Positions 1 to 5,992 of a DNA stretch of 6,479 nt are shown here, in pieces. The notes beneath the pieces are model-generated. The model was given only the letters and a program-made list of their open reading frames with translations. It made no database searches and was not told the DNA's origin. Every line of letters starts with the position of its first letter. The first letter of the stretch is position 1. This stretch comes from Veillonella sp. (GTDB taxonomy: Bacteria; Bacillota; Negativicutes; Veillonellales; Veillonellaceae), in assembly GCA_022737715.1 (NCBI GenBank), contig JAIITD010000099.1, forward strand, positions 1 to 6,479, given 5' to 3'. A program made the position numbers and the translations under genes.

Positions 1-48
1 TTTTAAAATTATAAATTATTATTTGAAATCTAGTTCGGAGAATAATTC

Positions 49-3000
49 ATGAGATTATCTAAAAAACGTAAAGTTACTGCTGCGTTTTTTGCAGCAGCAG
101 CATTGGGTGGCGTTGCTCACGCAGCTCCAATCCTCAACATGAATGATTTAGTAGGTTCGAACACTAACACTGAATCAACGACGCAAGCTACAACCGATGT
201 AGCGGCTCCAGTCGTGCGACCAATGGCAATTCAGCCTACTACACCAACTACACAACTAGCAGTAGCTGCACCTCAACAAGTATCGGTAAATCCTATACAA
301 GCGCAACCTGCAGTTCAGCATCGCGCTCCAATGCAATCAGTTCCAACTGTAACACCAATGGTACCTCGTGTACGCCCAGTACCGGTTCCAGATACGGCTA
401 AAGCTTTAGAGGAACAATATAGAGCCGTTTCACAACCACAATACGTTGTTAACAAGCAAAATAATACAGTTATGGAGCCAACATTGGCAATGCACAGTTT
501 AATCAATGTCCAACGTAAAACGGAACCTGTTACCGTACAAAAACAAGTGGATGGCAAACAACAAACACAAACAACACAAGTACAACGTACACCTATTGTT
601 ATACAAGAACAATCCACAACGCCAATGGTAGTGGCTAATACAACCACGACTAAATCAGTTATTGCAAAACGAACACTAACCATTCGCGATATTCAACGTG
701 CTGAACGTGAACGTTTAGCTAAATTAGCGGAAGAACAAGCGGCACAACAAGAAGCAATGCAACAACAAAGCAGCGAACAAGCGCAAGCTGTGCGCCAAAT
801 GGCCGCAGAACGAGCTGCCGAAGCACAACGTCAAGCCGCATTATTAGCTCAACAACAAGAGGCACAGCGCCAAGCGGAGTTATTAGCTCAGCAACAAGAA
901 GCTCAACGCCAAGCCGCTATTAAAGCGGAACAAGAGCGCATAGCCGCTCAGCAAGCTGAAGCTCAACGTCAAGCTGCTATCAGAGCGGAACAAGAACGCA
1001 TCGCTGCTCAACAAGCTGAGGCTCAACGTCAAGCCGCTATCAAAGCGGAACAAGAACGCATTGCAGCTCAACAAGCTGAGGCTCAACGTCAAGCCGCTAT
1101 TAAAGCGGAACAAGAGCGCATCGCGGCTCAGCAAGCCGAAGCTCAACGTCAAGCCGCTATTAAAGCGGAACAAGAGCGTATTGCAGCTCAACAAGCTGAG
1201 GCTCAACGTCAAGTGGCTATTAAAGCGGAACAAGAACGTATTGCAGCTCAGCAAGCTGAGGCTCAACGTCAAGCCGCTATTAAAGCGGAGCAAGAACGTA
1301 TCGCAGCTCAGCAAGCTGAGGCTCAACGTCAAGCGGCTATTAAAGCAGAACAAGAACGTATCGCTGCAGAACAGGCTGAGGCAGATGCCGAAAAAGCTCG
1401 TTTAGAAGCAGCTGAGGCGAAAGCAGCAGCAGAAGCGGCTGCAAAAGCCCAAGCTGAGGCTCAGCGCCAAGCCGCTATTAAAGCGGAACAAGAGCGTATT
1501 GCAGCAGAGCAAGCCAAAGCAGAGCAAGAAGCAAAAGCTAAGGCTCAAGCTGAAGCCGAGGCTCAACGCCAAGCGGCTATTAAGGCTGAACAAGAGCGTA
1601 TTGCAGCAGAGCAAGCCAAAGCAGAGCAAGAAGCAAGAGCTAAAGCAGAACAGGAGGCCAAGGCTAAAGCTGAGGCCGAAGCAAAGGCTCGATCAGAAGC
1701 TGAAGCGAAGCAAACCCAAGAGCCTAAATTGCCTGAATCCTATATTAATGAGCGCAACCAGGCATCTACAAAAGGCTCTATTACATCGGGCGAAAAGAAT
1801 ATACTTTCACAACCAATTGATCCACCATTACAAGCTGATACATCTGCCAAAATCAGTCTTACATTTGATGTTAATAATTACGAATCAATGTCTGGTACGG
1901 TAGATAACAAAGAGATTAAATATCGCGCATTTGAATACATTCCATATGTATCAAACCCTATCGATATCGATCAACAGTATATGAACATTTACATACCAGA
2001 AGAGTATTTCAACAATGGCACGGTAAATGGTTATAACACACAAACAGCACCAATCTTTATGCCAAATAATGTTGGTGGTTATATGCCAAGTCAACCTATG
2101 GCACCAAAAGTAGAAAATAATAAACCAAATAGTGCTCTCTATGCATTATCTAGAGGTTATGTTGTTGCATCCCCTGCTACACGCGGTCGTACAAACAAAG
2201 CATCTGATGGTAACTTCATCGGCAAAGCACCAGCCGTCATTGTAGACTTACAAGCGGCTACAGCTTATTTGCACGCTAATGATGCAACTATGCCAGGCAA
2301 TGCAAAACGCATTATTACTAATGGTACAAGTGCGGGTGGTGCCGTTTCCTTATTACAAGGTGCAACGGGCAATACGTCAGACTACCAACCATATCTACAA
2401 GCCCTTGGCGCTGCTACAGCATCCACAGATGTATATGCGTCCTCTGCTTATGCACCAATTACAAACCTAGATGCGGCAGATATGGCTTACGAATGGAGCT
2501 ATAATGGTATCACATCATTTAACAAAGTAACTATGGGACAAGGCGAATTGCCTCAAGCTAATGTAGGTGGTGCACCAGCTCCAATCCAACGCAGTGTGCA
2601 ACGTGTAAACCTAACGAGTGATAATGTGGCATATTCTGATTTACTTAAGAGCCACTTCCCTGACTATGTAAATAACTTACAATTACGCGATAGAACGGGC
2701 GTTGTTTTAAAACTCGATAAGAAAGGTAATGGCACATTCAAACAATATGTAAAATCCTTCATTATCGATGCCGCTAATAAGGCTAAATCCAATGGTACTG
2801 ATTTATCTCGCTATTCCTTCCTTGTATTAGATAAGAATACAGGTATGGTAAAAGACATTGATTGGGACGCTTATAATAGCTTTACTAGTCGTTCTAAAGC
2901 ACCAGGTGCATTTGACTCTAGATCTAATGATTCTGGTGAAAACAGCTTATTCGGTACAAGTACTAGTGACACTAATCACTTCACGATTACAGCAGCTCTA

Positions 3001-3297
3001 CATGATACAACACCTAACAATGATGTATATGTAGAAAACGCTAAAATTGTTACTATGATGAATCCTATGAACTATCTTGGTTCTCCTAGTGCAACAAATG
3101 CTAAATATTATCGAATTCGCTACGGTACAGCAGATAGCAATACATCCGTTGCTATTCCATTAATCGTTGGTACCCGTGCACAAAACCTTGGATACAGTGT
3201 AGATATGGCTACTCCATTTGGTGTAGACCACTCTGGCGATTACGATTTACAAGATTTATTTAACTGGATGGATTCTATTGTAAAAAATGGTAGATAA
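49..3297 (+). CDS. Exported subtype B tannase-like esterase with long TolA-like helical repeat region
   Basis: Predicted secreted serine esterase of the subtype B tannase family, which cleaves galloyl esters such as gallotannins. Residues 1-25 form a signal peptide (KKRK n-region, Ala-rich core, AHA then AP cleavage site, no lipobox). Residues 26-210 are Pro/Thr/Gln/Val-rich low complexity. Residues 211-556 are a charged Ala/Gln/Glu/Lys/Arg helix with tandem repeats. Residues about 605-1082 match the length of a whole free-standing subtype B tannase (about 470 aa): nucleophile motif GTSAGG with Ser761, then YEW, Asp1029 in YGTAD, and His1061 in DHSGDYD. The spacing of Asp to His is 32 residues, as I recall for the Lactobacillus plantarum enzyme (D419/H451). 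Lys950 and Glu964 align with its galloyl contacts K343/E357, but Asn1031 replaces D421. The start ATG has GGAG 8 nt upstream; a possible TATAAA -10 lies at 10-15 with its -35 outside the window. No SLH, LPXTG or barrel anchor is visible. Family call is firm; substrate and location are inferred. Confidence 0.85.
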   Translation: MRLSKKRKVTAAFFAAAALGGVAHAAPILNMNDLVGSNTNTESTTQATTDVAAPVVRPMAIQPTTPTTQLAVAAPQQVSVNPIQAQPAVQHRAPMQSVPTVTPMVPRVRPVPVPDTAKALEEQYRAVSQPQYVVNKQNNTVMEPTLAMHSLINVQRKTEPVTVQKQVDGKQQTQTTQVQRTPIVIQEQSTTPMVVANTTTTKSVIAKRTLTIRDIQRAERERLAKLAEEQAAQQEAMQQQSSEQAQAVRQMAAERAAEAQRQAALLAQQQEAQRQAELLAQQQEAQRQAAIKAEQERIAAQQAEAQRQAAIRAEQERIAAQQAEAQRQAAIKAEQERIAAQQAEAQRQAAIKAEQERIAAQQAEAQRQAAIKAEQERIAAQQAEAQRQVAIKAEQERIAAQQAEAQRQAAIKAEQERIAAQQAEAQRQAAIKAEQERIAAEQAEADAEKARLEAAEAKAAAEAAAKAQAEAQRQAAIKAEQERIAAEQAKAEQEAKAKAQAEAEAQRQAAIKAEQERIAAEQAKAEQEARAKAEQEAKAKAEAEAKARSEAEAKQTQEPKLPESYINERNQASTKGSITSGEKNILSQPIDPPLQADTSAKISLTFDVNNYESMSGTVDNKEIKYRAFEYIPYVSNPIDIDQQYMNIYIPEEYFNNGTVNGYNTQTAPIFMPNNVGGYMPSQPMAPKVENNKPNSALYALSRGYVVASPATRGRTNKASDGNFIGKAPAVIVDLQAATAYLHANDATMPGNAKRIITNGTSAGGAVSLLQGATGNTSDYQPYLQALGAATASTDVYASSAYAPITNLDAADMAYEWSYNGITSFNKVTMGQGELPQANVGGAPAPIQRSVQRVNLTSDNVAYSDLLKSHFPDYVNNLQLRDRTGVVLKLDKKGNGTFKQYVKSFIIDAANKAKSNGTDLSRYSFLVLDKNTGMVKDIDWDAYNSFTSRSKAPGAFDSRSNDSGENSLFGTSTSDTNHFTITAALHDTTPNNDVYVENAKIVTMMNPMNYLGSPSATNAKYYRIRYGTADSNTSVAIPLIVGTRAQNLGYSVDMATPFGVDHSGDYDLQDLFNWMDSIVKNGR
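823..900 (+). repeat. Two 39-bp tandem coding repeats (13-aa units)
   Basis: Two consecutive 39-bp units (823-861 and 862-900) encode AQRQAALLAQQQE and AQRQAELLAQQQE. They share the AQRQA head of the 60-bp units that follow directly, so the two repeat classes probably arose from one another inside the helical region of the tannase-like protein. Confidence 0.85.
901..1380 (+). repeat. Eight tandem 60-bp coding repeats (20-aa TolA-like helical units)
   Basis: Eight units of exactly 60 bp follow each other without gaps from 901 to 1380 (residues 285-444). Each encodes a 20-residue unit that starts AQRQAAIKAEQERI and ends AAQQAE, with single changes: Arg in unit 2 (AAIR), Val in unit 6 (RQVAI), Glu in unit 8 (AAEQAE). 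Synonymous differences (gcc/gct, cgc/cgt, gag/gaa) separate the copies, so they are not all recent duplicates. The composition predicts a long soluble alpha-helix or coiled coil like TolA domain II. Since 60 is a multiple of three, copy-number change by slippage would keep the reading frame. Confidence 0.95.
1459..1662 (+). repeat. Two 102-bp higher-order coding repeats (34-aa units)
   Basis: Units 1459-1560 and 1561-1662 each start with the same AQRQAAIKAEQERIAAEQ head as the 60-bp repeats, extended by an AKAEQEAKAKAQAEAE-type tail. The second copy drifts (AEQEARAKAEQEAK). They follow a non-repeat Ala/Glu/Lys spacer (1381-1458), and the region ends in AKAEAEAKAR-type low complexity to about 1716. 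Confidence 0.85.
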
Positions 3298-3331
3298 TCT
3301 ATCTCGACTATAAACTTATTCCATAACATAA

Positions 3332-3385
3332 CAAGGCTGTAATAGCATCTATGCATGATGCTATTACAGCCTTGTTTGTATTTTT
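3332..3385 (+). terminator. Rho-independent terminator of the tannase-like gene
   Basis: A perfect 18-bp stem (3332-3349 pairs with 3357-3374) with the 7-nt loop TATGCAT is followed by TTTGTATTTTT. It lies 35 nt after the stop at 3295-3297. There is no matching A-run on the left side, so it should act mainly on the plus strand. Confidence 0.9.
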
Positions 3386-3398
3386 ATCTTAAATAGAC

Positions 3399-3434
3399 AA
3401 TAAAGGCGTCCCCATCGAGTAGGACGCCTTTATT
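3399..3434 (-). terminator. Hairpin terminator after cysK
   Basis: A perfect 13-bp stem (3399-3411 with 3422-3434) and 10-nt loop lie 25 nt beyond the cysK stop on the minus strand. The core is GGCGTCC/GGACGCC and the stem closes with A/T pairs, so the 3' arm ends in CCTTTATT on either strand. The T-tract is weak. It is probably the cysK terminator and may work in both directions at this convergent junction. Confidence 0.7.
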
Positions 3435-3459
3435 ACTAGTATTATATTTAAATGTTATA

Positions 3460-4395
3460 TTAGTCTTCTGGGAATAAAGCAGTGGACAAGTAACGTTCAC
3501 CTGTATCTGGAAGAATAACTACGATATTCTTACCTTTGTTTTCAGGACGTTTTGCCAATTCTGCAGCGGCCCACAAAGCAGCGCCAGAGGAAATACCTAC
3601 TAAGATACCTTGTGTATGTCCGAAGTCTTGTGCTGTTTTGAAAGCGTCTTCGTTAGCAACTTGGATAACTTCATCATAGATTTTAGTATCCAATGTTTCA
3701 GGAATGAAACCTGCACCTAAGCCTTGGATTTTATGAGGACCTGGTTTACCATTAGACAATACAGCAGAGTCTTTAGGCTCTACAGCTACTACCTTAACAT
3801 CAGGGTTTTGTTCTTTCAAGAAACGACCTGTACCAGTTAATGTACCACCTGTACCAACACCAGCTACGAAAATATCTACAGCACCATCTGTGTCACCCCA
3901 GATTTCAGGGCCTGTAGTTTTATAGTGAATAGCAGGGTTAGCTTGATTTACGAATTGACCCGCTTCTACAGCACCAGCAGTAGCTGTAACGATTTCTTTT
4001 GCTTTTGCAATAGCACCTTTCATGCCAAGTGCACCATCAGTTAACACGAGTTGTGCACCATAGCCAAGCATTAATTTACGGCGTTCAATGGACATTGTTT
4101 CAGGCATTACGATAACAACCTTATAACCAAGTGCAGCGCCTACGGCGGATAAGCCGATACCTGTATTACCAGATGTAGCTTCTACAATAGTACCACCTGG
4201 TTGTAATTCACCAGATGCAACAGCAGCTTGAATAATAGCAGCTGCGATACGATCCTTTACAGAACCACCTGGGTTAAAGTATTCAAGTTTAGCGAGGATA
4301 TTAGCATCAGCACCTACGCTTTCACCAAAACGAGTAGCTGCCAACAACGGTGTTTTACCAATTAATTCAACAAAAGATTTTGCAATTTTAGACAT
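3460..4395 (-). CDS. cysK: Cysteine synthase A (O-acetylserine sulfhydrylase)
   Basis: PLP enzyme of the cytosol that converts O-acetyl-L-serine and sulfide into L-cysteine and acetate. The 311-residue length is typical. Lys47 in NPGGSVKDR forms the PLP Schiff base, TSGNTG at 74-79 is the substrate-binding loop, GTGGT at 181-185 binds the PLP phosphate, and Ser270 in GISSGA should contact the PLP ring nitrogen. KIQGLGAGFIP (222-232) is also a family signature. The start chosen is the ATG at 4395 (protein MSKIAK) because AAGGAG sits 8 nt upstream at 4404-4409. A GTG at 4404 would extend the frame by three residues but overlaps this SD. It follows the Rrf2 regulator gene on the same strand after 69 nt, so co-transcription is likely. 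No serine acetyltransferase gene (cysE) is in view. Confidence 0.95.
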   Translation of the reverse strand: MSKIAKSFVELIGKTPLLAATRFGESVGADANILAKLEYFNPGGSVKDRIAAAIIQAAVASGELQPGGTIVEATSGNTGIGLSAVGAALGYKVVIVMPETMSIERRKLMLGYGAQLVLTDGALGMKGAIAKAKEIVTATAGAVEAGQFVNQANPAIHYKTTGPEIWGDTDGAVDIFVAGVGTGGTLTGTGRFLKEQNPDVKVVAVEPKDSAVLSNGKPGPHKIQGLGAGFIPETLDTKIYDEVIQVANEDAFKTAQDFGHTQGILVGISSGAALWAAAELAKRPENKGKNIVVILPDTGERYLSTALFPED

Positions 4396-4412
4396 AATCA
4401 ACACTCCTTATA

Positions 4413-4430
4413 TATGGATATTATGGATAT
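4413..4430. repeat. Tandem 9-bp direct repeat in the cysK leader
   Basis: TATGGATAT occurs twice in a row (4413-4421 and 4422-4430), immediately upstream of the cysK SD. It might be part of an operator or an mRNA element, or chance in AT-rich DNA. No function can be assigned. Confidence 0.4.
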
Positions 4431-4464
4431 TGTAAATGGTATGTAATATATAATTATGAGCCTC

Positions 4465-4914
4465 TTAAATAGAGCCATCCCAATTATCATATTTTGTATC
4501 TAGTTTTGCGTATGTACCATCAATAACATCTTGTAAGGTCACACTTTCTAGATAGTCGTGAATGTAATTTTGTAGCCCCGCCCAGAATCCAACGGTACGC
4601 TCATTAATAACATCATCCGTGGAAACGCCTTCATCTAGAGATGAAATAATAGCCATCGATTCTTCTGTAGCCATCAAAATTTCAATGATTGTATATTCAT
4701 TAGGTTTTTTAGATAAACGATAGCCACCGTATTTACCACGAATGCTATCAACTAAACTAGCCGCTCCTAATCGAGCCACAATACCTTCTAAATATTTCTC
4801 AGATATACCTTGTCGTTCTGCTACAGAACGTAATGATACTGGTTTCTCTTGACCTTGCTCAGCTAGATCGATGAGAACCATCAATGCATATCTTCCTTTT
4901 GTAGAAATTCTCAT
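4465..4914 (-). CDS. Rrf2 family transcriptional regulator, CymR-like
   Basis: Winged helix-turn-helix repressor of the Rrf2 family, 149 aa, with the usual start MRISTKGRYAL. The HTH spans about residues 27-50 (VSLRSVAERQGISEKYLEGI), followed by the wing SIRGKYGGYRL at 57-67 and the family C-terminal helix with FWAGL and ESVTLQDV. It has no cysteine at all, so it cannot bind an Fe-S cluster through the three-Cys motif of IscR or NsrR. That fits CymR, the master repressor of cysteine metabolism in Bacillus and Staphylococcus, which forms a complex with CysK. Its gene lies just upstream of cysK on the same strand, which supports the CymR-like reading. The start ATG has AGAAAGG 8 nt upstream, a moderate site. 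Other Rrf2 regulators of sulfur or redox genes remain possible. Confidence 0.88.
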   Translation of the reverse strand: MRISTKGRYALMVLIDLAEQGQEKPVSLRSVAERQGISEKYLEGIVARLGAASLVDSIRGKYGGYRLSKKPNEYTIIEILMATEESMAIISSLDEGVSTDDVINERTVGFWAGLQNYIHDYLESVTLQDVIDGTYAKLDTKYDNWDGSI

Positions 4915-4960
4915 GTATGTTGCCTTTCTTTGTAAAAGCTAGTGCCCCTTGAACAAACAT
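4859..4960 (-). CDS. Putative 33-aa leader peptide overlapping rrf2
   Basis: A short ORF starts at ATG 4960-4958 with a consensus GGAGG SD at 4968-4972, 7 nt upstream, which is a better site than that of rrf2. It encodes MFVQGALAFTKKGN..., with one Cys at residue 25, and ends in TGA at 4861-4859. It runs through the rrf2 SD and 56 bases into rrf2 in another reading frame. Translation would therefore cross the rrf2 start, so it could couple with or hinder rrf2 translation. I recognise no family. It may be a leader peptide or a chance ORF after a spurious SD. Confidence 0.35.
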   Translation of the reverse strand: MFVQGALAFTKKGNIHENFYKRKICIDGSHRSS

Positions 4961-5016
4961 TTATATACCTCCAATACAAGCACATAAAACCTTGTGCATT
5001 GCTAGGAATTAATTTC

Positions 5017-5045
5017 ATTATAGAATACTAACTGTAAAAATGCAA
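5017..5045 (-). promoter_or_regulatory. Sigma-A-type promoter for rrf2-cysK
   Basis: On the minus strand TTGCAT (5045-5040) and a perfect TATAAT (5022-5017) are 17 bp apart. Transcription would start near 5010 and give a leader of about 95 nt before rrf2, including the leader ORF. Small inverted repeats in the leader (GCACA/TGTGC and ACAAG/CTTGT, about 4975-4997) could be part of an operator, but they are weak. Confidence 0.8.
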
Positions 5046-5118
5046 GAGTTTATTTCCTACTTTGTTAAAAGGTTTTACAAATAACAGTGTTTACCTATAC
5101 TGAATCGGTAAAATATGA

Positions 5119-5150
5119 CAAAAAGACCAGCCCAAAGGCTGGTCTTTTTG
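5119..5150 (-). terminator. Strong terminator at the end of the ahpC transcript
   Basis: A perfect 14-bp stem (5119-5132 with 5137-5150) with a 4-nt loop CAAA. A-run 5120-5124 and T-run 5145-5149 give a U-tract for both strands. On the minus strand it ends the ahpC transcript 147 nt after the stop codon. No plus-strand gene upstream needs it. Confidence 0.88.
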
Positions 5151-5296
5151 CGTATAGTTTGTAGTTTGTTATATGAGGTTTACATAGGTGAATTGGAGAG
5201 TGTTTCACCATGTAATGGGGCTTACCGGTATCGTTGGAGATACGATCCGTGCCCAAGAGTTGTCATTTGAGGAGGTTGTTGGTATATCTAATACTC
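5151..5296 (-). ncRNA. Structured C-rich ahpC 3'UTR, candidate 3'UTR-derived small RNA
   Basis: The stretch between the ahpC stop and its terminator holds no convincing gene but has clear structure. Hairpin A: 6-bp arms GGTGAA/TTCACC at 5187-5192 and 5204-5209. Hairpin B: 12 bp from GGGC 5218-5221 with GCCC 5251-5254, a small internal loop, CGG/CCG, one bulge, ATCGT/ACGAT, and loop 5235-5241. Both loops carry the same word, read as TCTCCAA on the minus strand (5199-5193 and 5240-5234), and CCTCCTC lies at 5275-5269. Three CUCC sites in the transcribed strand next to a strong terminator resemble C-rich regulatory RNAs that base-pair with Shine-Dalgarno sites. This is inferred from structure; no known RNA family was recognised. 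Confidence 0.4.
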
Positions 5297-5860
5297 TTAG
5301 ATTTTACCTACTAGGTCAAGACCTGGTTTTATTGTGTCTTTACCTGGTTTCCAACGTGCAGGGCACACTTGGTCACCATGTTTAGCTACGAATTGAGCTG
5401 CTTGTACTTTACGAACAAGTTCTTCTGCGGAACGGCCAATACCCATATCGTGAATTTCCGCTGTACGGATAATACCTTCTGGGTCAACCACGAATGTACC
5501 GCGGTACGCCATAGCAGATTCAGGATCGAATACATCGAAGAAATCAGCTAATTCATGTTTCTTATCAGCTAACATGTAGTATTCAATTTTATTGATGCTT
5601 GGAGAAGCATCGGACCATGCTTTGTGAACATATTCAGAATCAGTGGATACGGAGTAAACTTCGCAACCTAATTCTTTCAATTCTGCATAAGATTCTTGTA
5701 CGTCTTCCAATTCTGTAGGGCATACAAATGTGAAATCTGCTGGATAGAATACGAATACAGACCATTTACCTAATACGTCTGCAGTGCTTACTTGTACCAA
5801 TTCAGGTTTCTTGAAAGCATCAAGTGTAAATTCAGGGAGTTTCTTACCAATAATAGACAT
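5297..5860 (-). CDS. ahpC: Alkyl hydroperoxide reductase subunit C, typical 2-Cys peroxiredoxin
   Basis: Cytosolic peroxiredoxin that reduces hydrogen peroxide, organic peroxides and probably peroxynitrite. Length (187 aa) and key positions match the E. coli AhpC class: peroxidatic Cys47 in the P40-xxx-T44-xx-C47 motif (FYPADFTFVCP), catalytic Arg120 in MAYRGTF, and resolving Cys166 in HGDQVCPARW. The C-terminal tail after Cys166 is present, as in the AhpF-reduced decameric enzymes. No ahpF or other reductase gene lies in the window, so the electron donor is unknown. The start ATG at 5860 has AGGAGG 5 nt upstream. The gene appears to be monocistronic, with its own promoter at 5946-5974 and terminator at 5119-5150, and palindromes around the promoter suggest redox control. 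Confidence 0.95.
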   Translation of the reverse strand: MSIIGKKLPEFTLDAFKKPELVQVSTADVLGKWSVFVFYPADFTFVCPTELEDVQESYAELKELGCEVYSVSTDSEYVHKAWSDASPSINKIEYYMLADKKHELADFFDVFDPESAMAYRGTFVVDPEGIIRTAEIHDMGIGRSAEELVRKVQAAQFVAKHGDQVCPARWKPGKDTIKPGLDLVGKI

Positions 5861-5904
5861 TGTGTCCTCCTTTATATTTCTAAATAACGATTACTATATG
5901 TTCT

Positions 5905-5924
5905 TTTGATGTACCTACATCAAA
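5905..5924. promoter_or_regulatory. Perfect 20-bp palindrome in the ahpC leader, likely operator
   Basis: Arms TTTGATGTA and TACATCAAA are separated by CC. It lies about 15-35 bp downstream of the expected transcription start of ahpC. The half-site core GATGTA recurs as TCGATGTA at 5993-6000 and 6016-6023, upstream of the -35. A dimeric regulator binding site is likelier than an RNA hairpin, since the arms would leave only a 2-nt loop. The binding protein is not identified. Confidence 0.6.
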
Positions 5925-5945
5925 TCTATATCTATCTTTGTCTAT

Positions 5946-5974
5946 ATAATAACACTAATCATTTAAAATAGCAA
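5946..5974 (-). promoter_or_regulatory. Sigma-A-type promoter of ahpC
   Basis: Minus-strand TTGCTA (5974-5969) and TATTAT (5951-5946) are separated by 17 bp. Transcription should start near 5939 and give a leader of about 79 nt to the ahpC ATG. Confidence 0.75.
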
Positions 5975-5982
5975 GTGTTATT
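5948..5982. promoter_or_regulatory. 9-bp inverted repeat that brackets the ahpC promoter
   Basis: AATAACACT (5948-5956) and AGTGTTATT (5974-5982) are perfect reverse complements 17 bp apart. One arm covers most of the -10 and the other touches the edge of the -35, as expected for an operator that blocks RNA polymerase. It does not clearly match the PerR box. The regulator is unknown. Confidence 0.5.
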
Positions 5983-5992
5983 TTTAAATTTA

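Noticed and set aside
315..683. 122-aa minus-strand ORF inside the tannase-like gene
   Set aside because: Antisense to the Pro/Thr/Gln-rich segment, Cys/Val/Thr-rich translation, no SD. A shadow of the real frame.
901..1380. CRISPR-like regular repeats
   Set aside because: The units are contiguous, with no unique spacers, are in frame, and encode a coherent helical protein.
883..1629. Long open frames on the minus strand and in another plus frame across the repeat region
   Set aside because: They follow the 60-bp repeat register and translate to monotonous Leu/Ser- or Lys/Leu-rich strings with no SD. They are by-products of the repetitive GCT/CAA/GAA codons of the real gene.
4396..4404. GTG start that would add three residues to CysK
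   Set aside because: The GTG overlaps the AAGGAG SD, which is placed 8 nt before the ATG at 4395.
5153..5260. Minus-strand frame after ahpC from a TTG codon, open into the terminator
   Set aside because: It has no SD, uses a rare start, runs into the terminator stem, and its sequence resembles no protein I know. The region is better explained as structured RNA.
5188..5385. 65-aa plus-strand ORF starting with GTG
   Set aside because: It has no clear SD, and its second half is antisense to the conserved AhpC C terminus, including the resolving Cys. Its first half coincides with the hairpins of the ahpC 3'UTR.
5369..5551. 60-aa plus-strand ORF inside ahpC
   Set aside because: Antisense to the conserved peroxiredoxin core, with no SD or recognisable product.
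5925..5951. CTAT-rich stretch as an OxyR site
   Set aside because: ATAG/CTAT words are present on one strand but not in the ATAG-N7-CTAT arrangement. It looks like simple AT-rich sequence.
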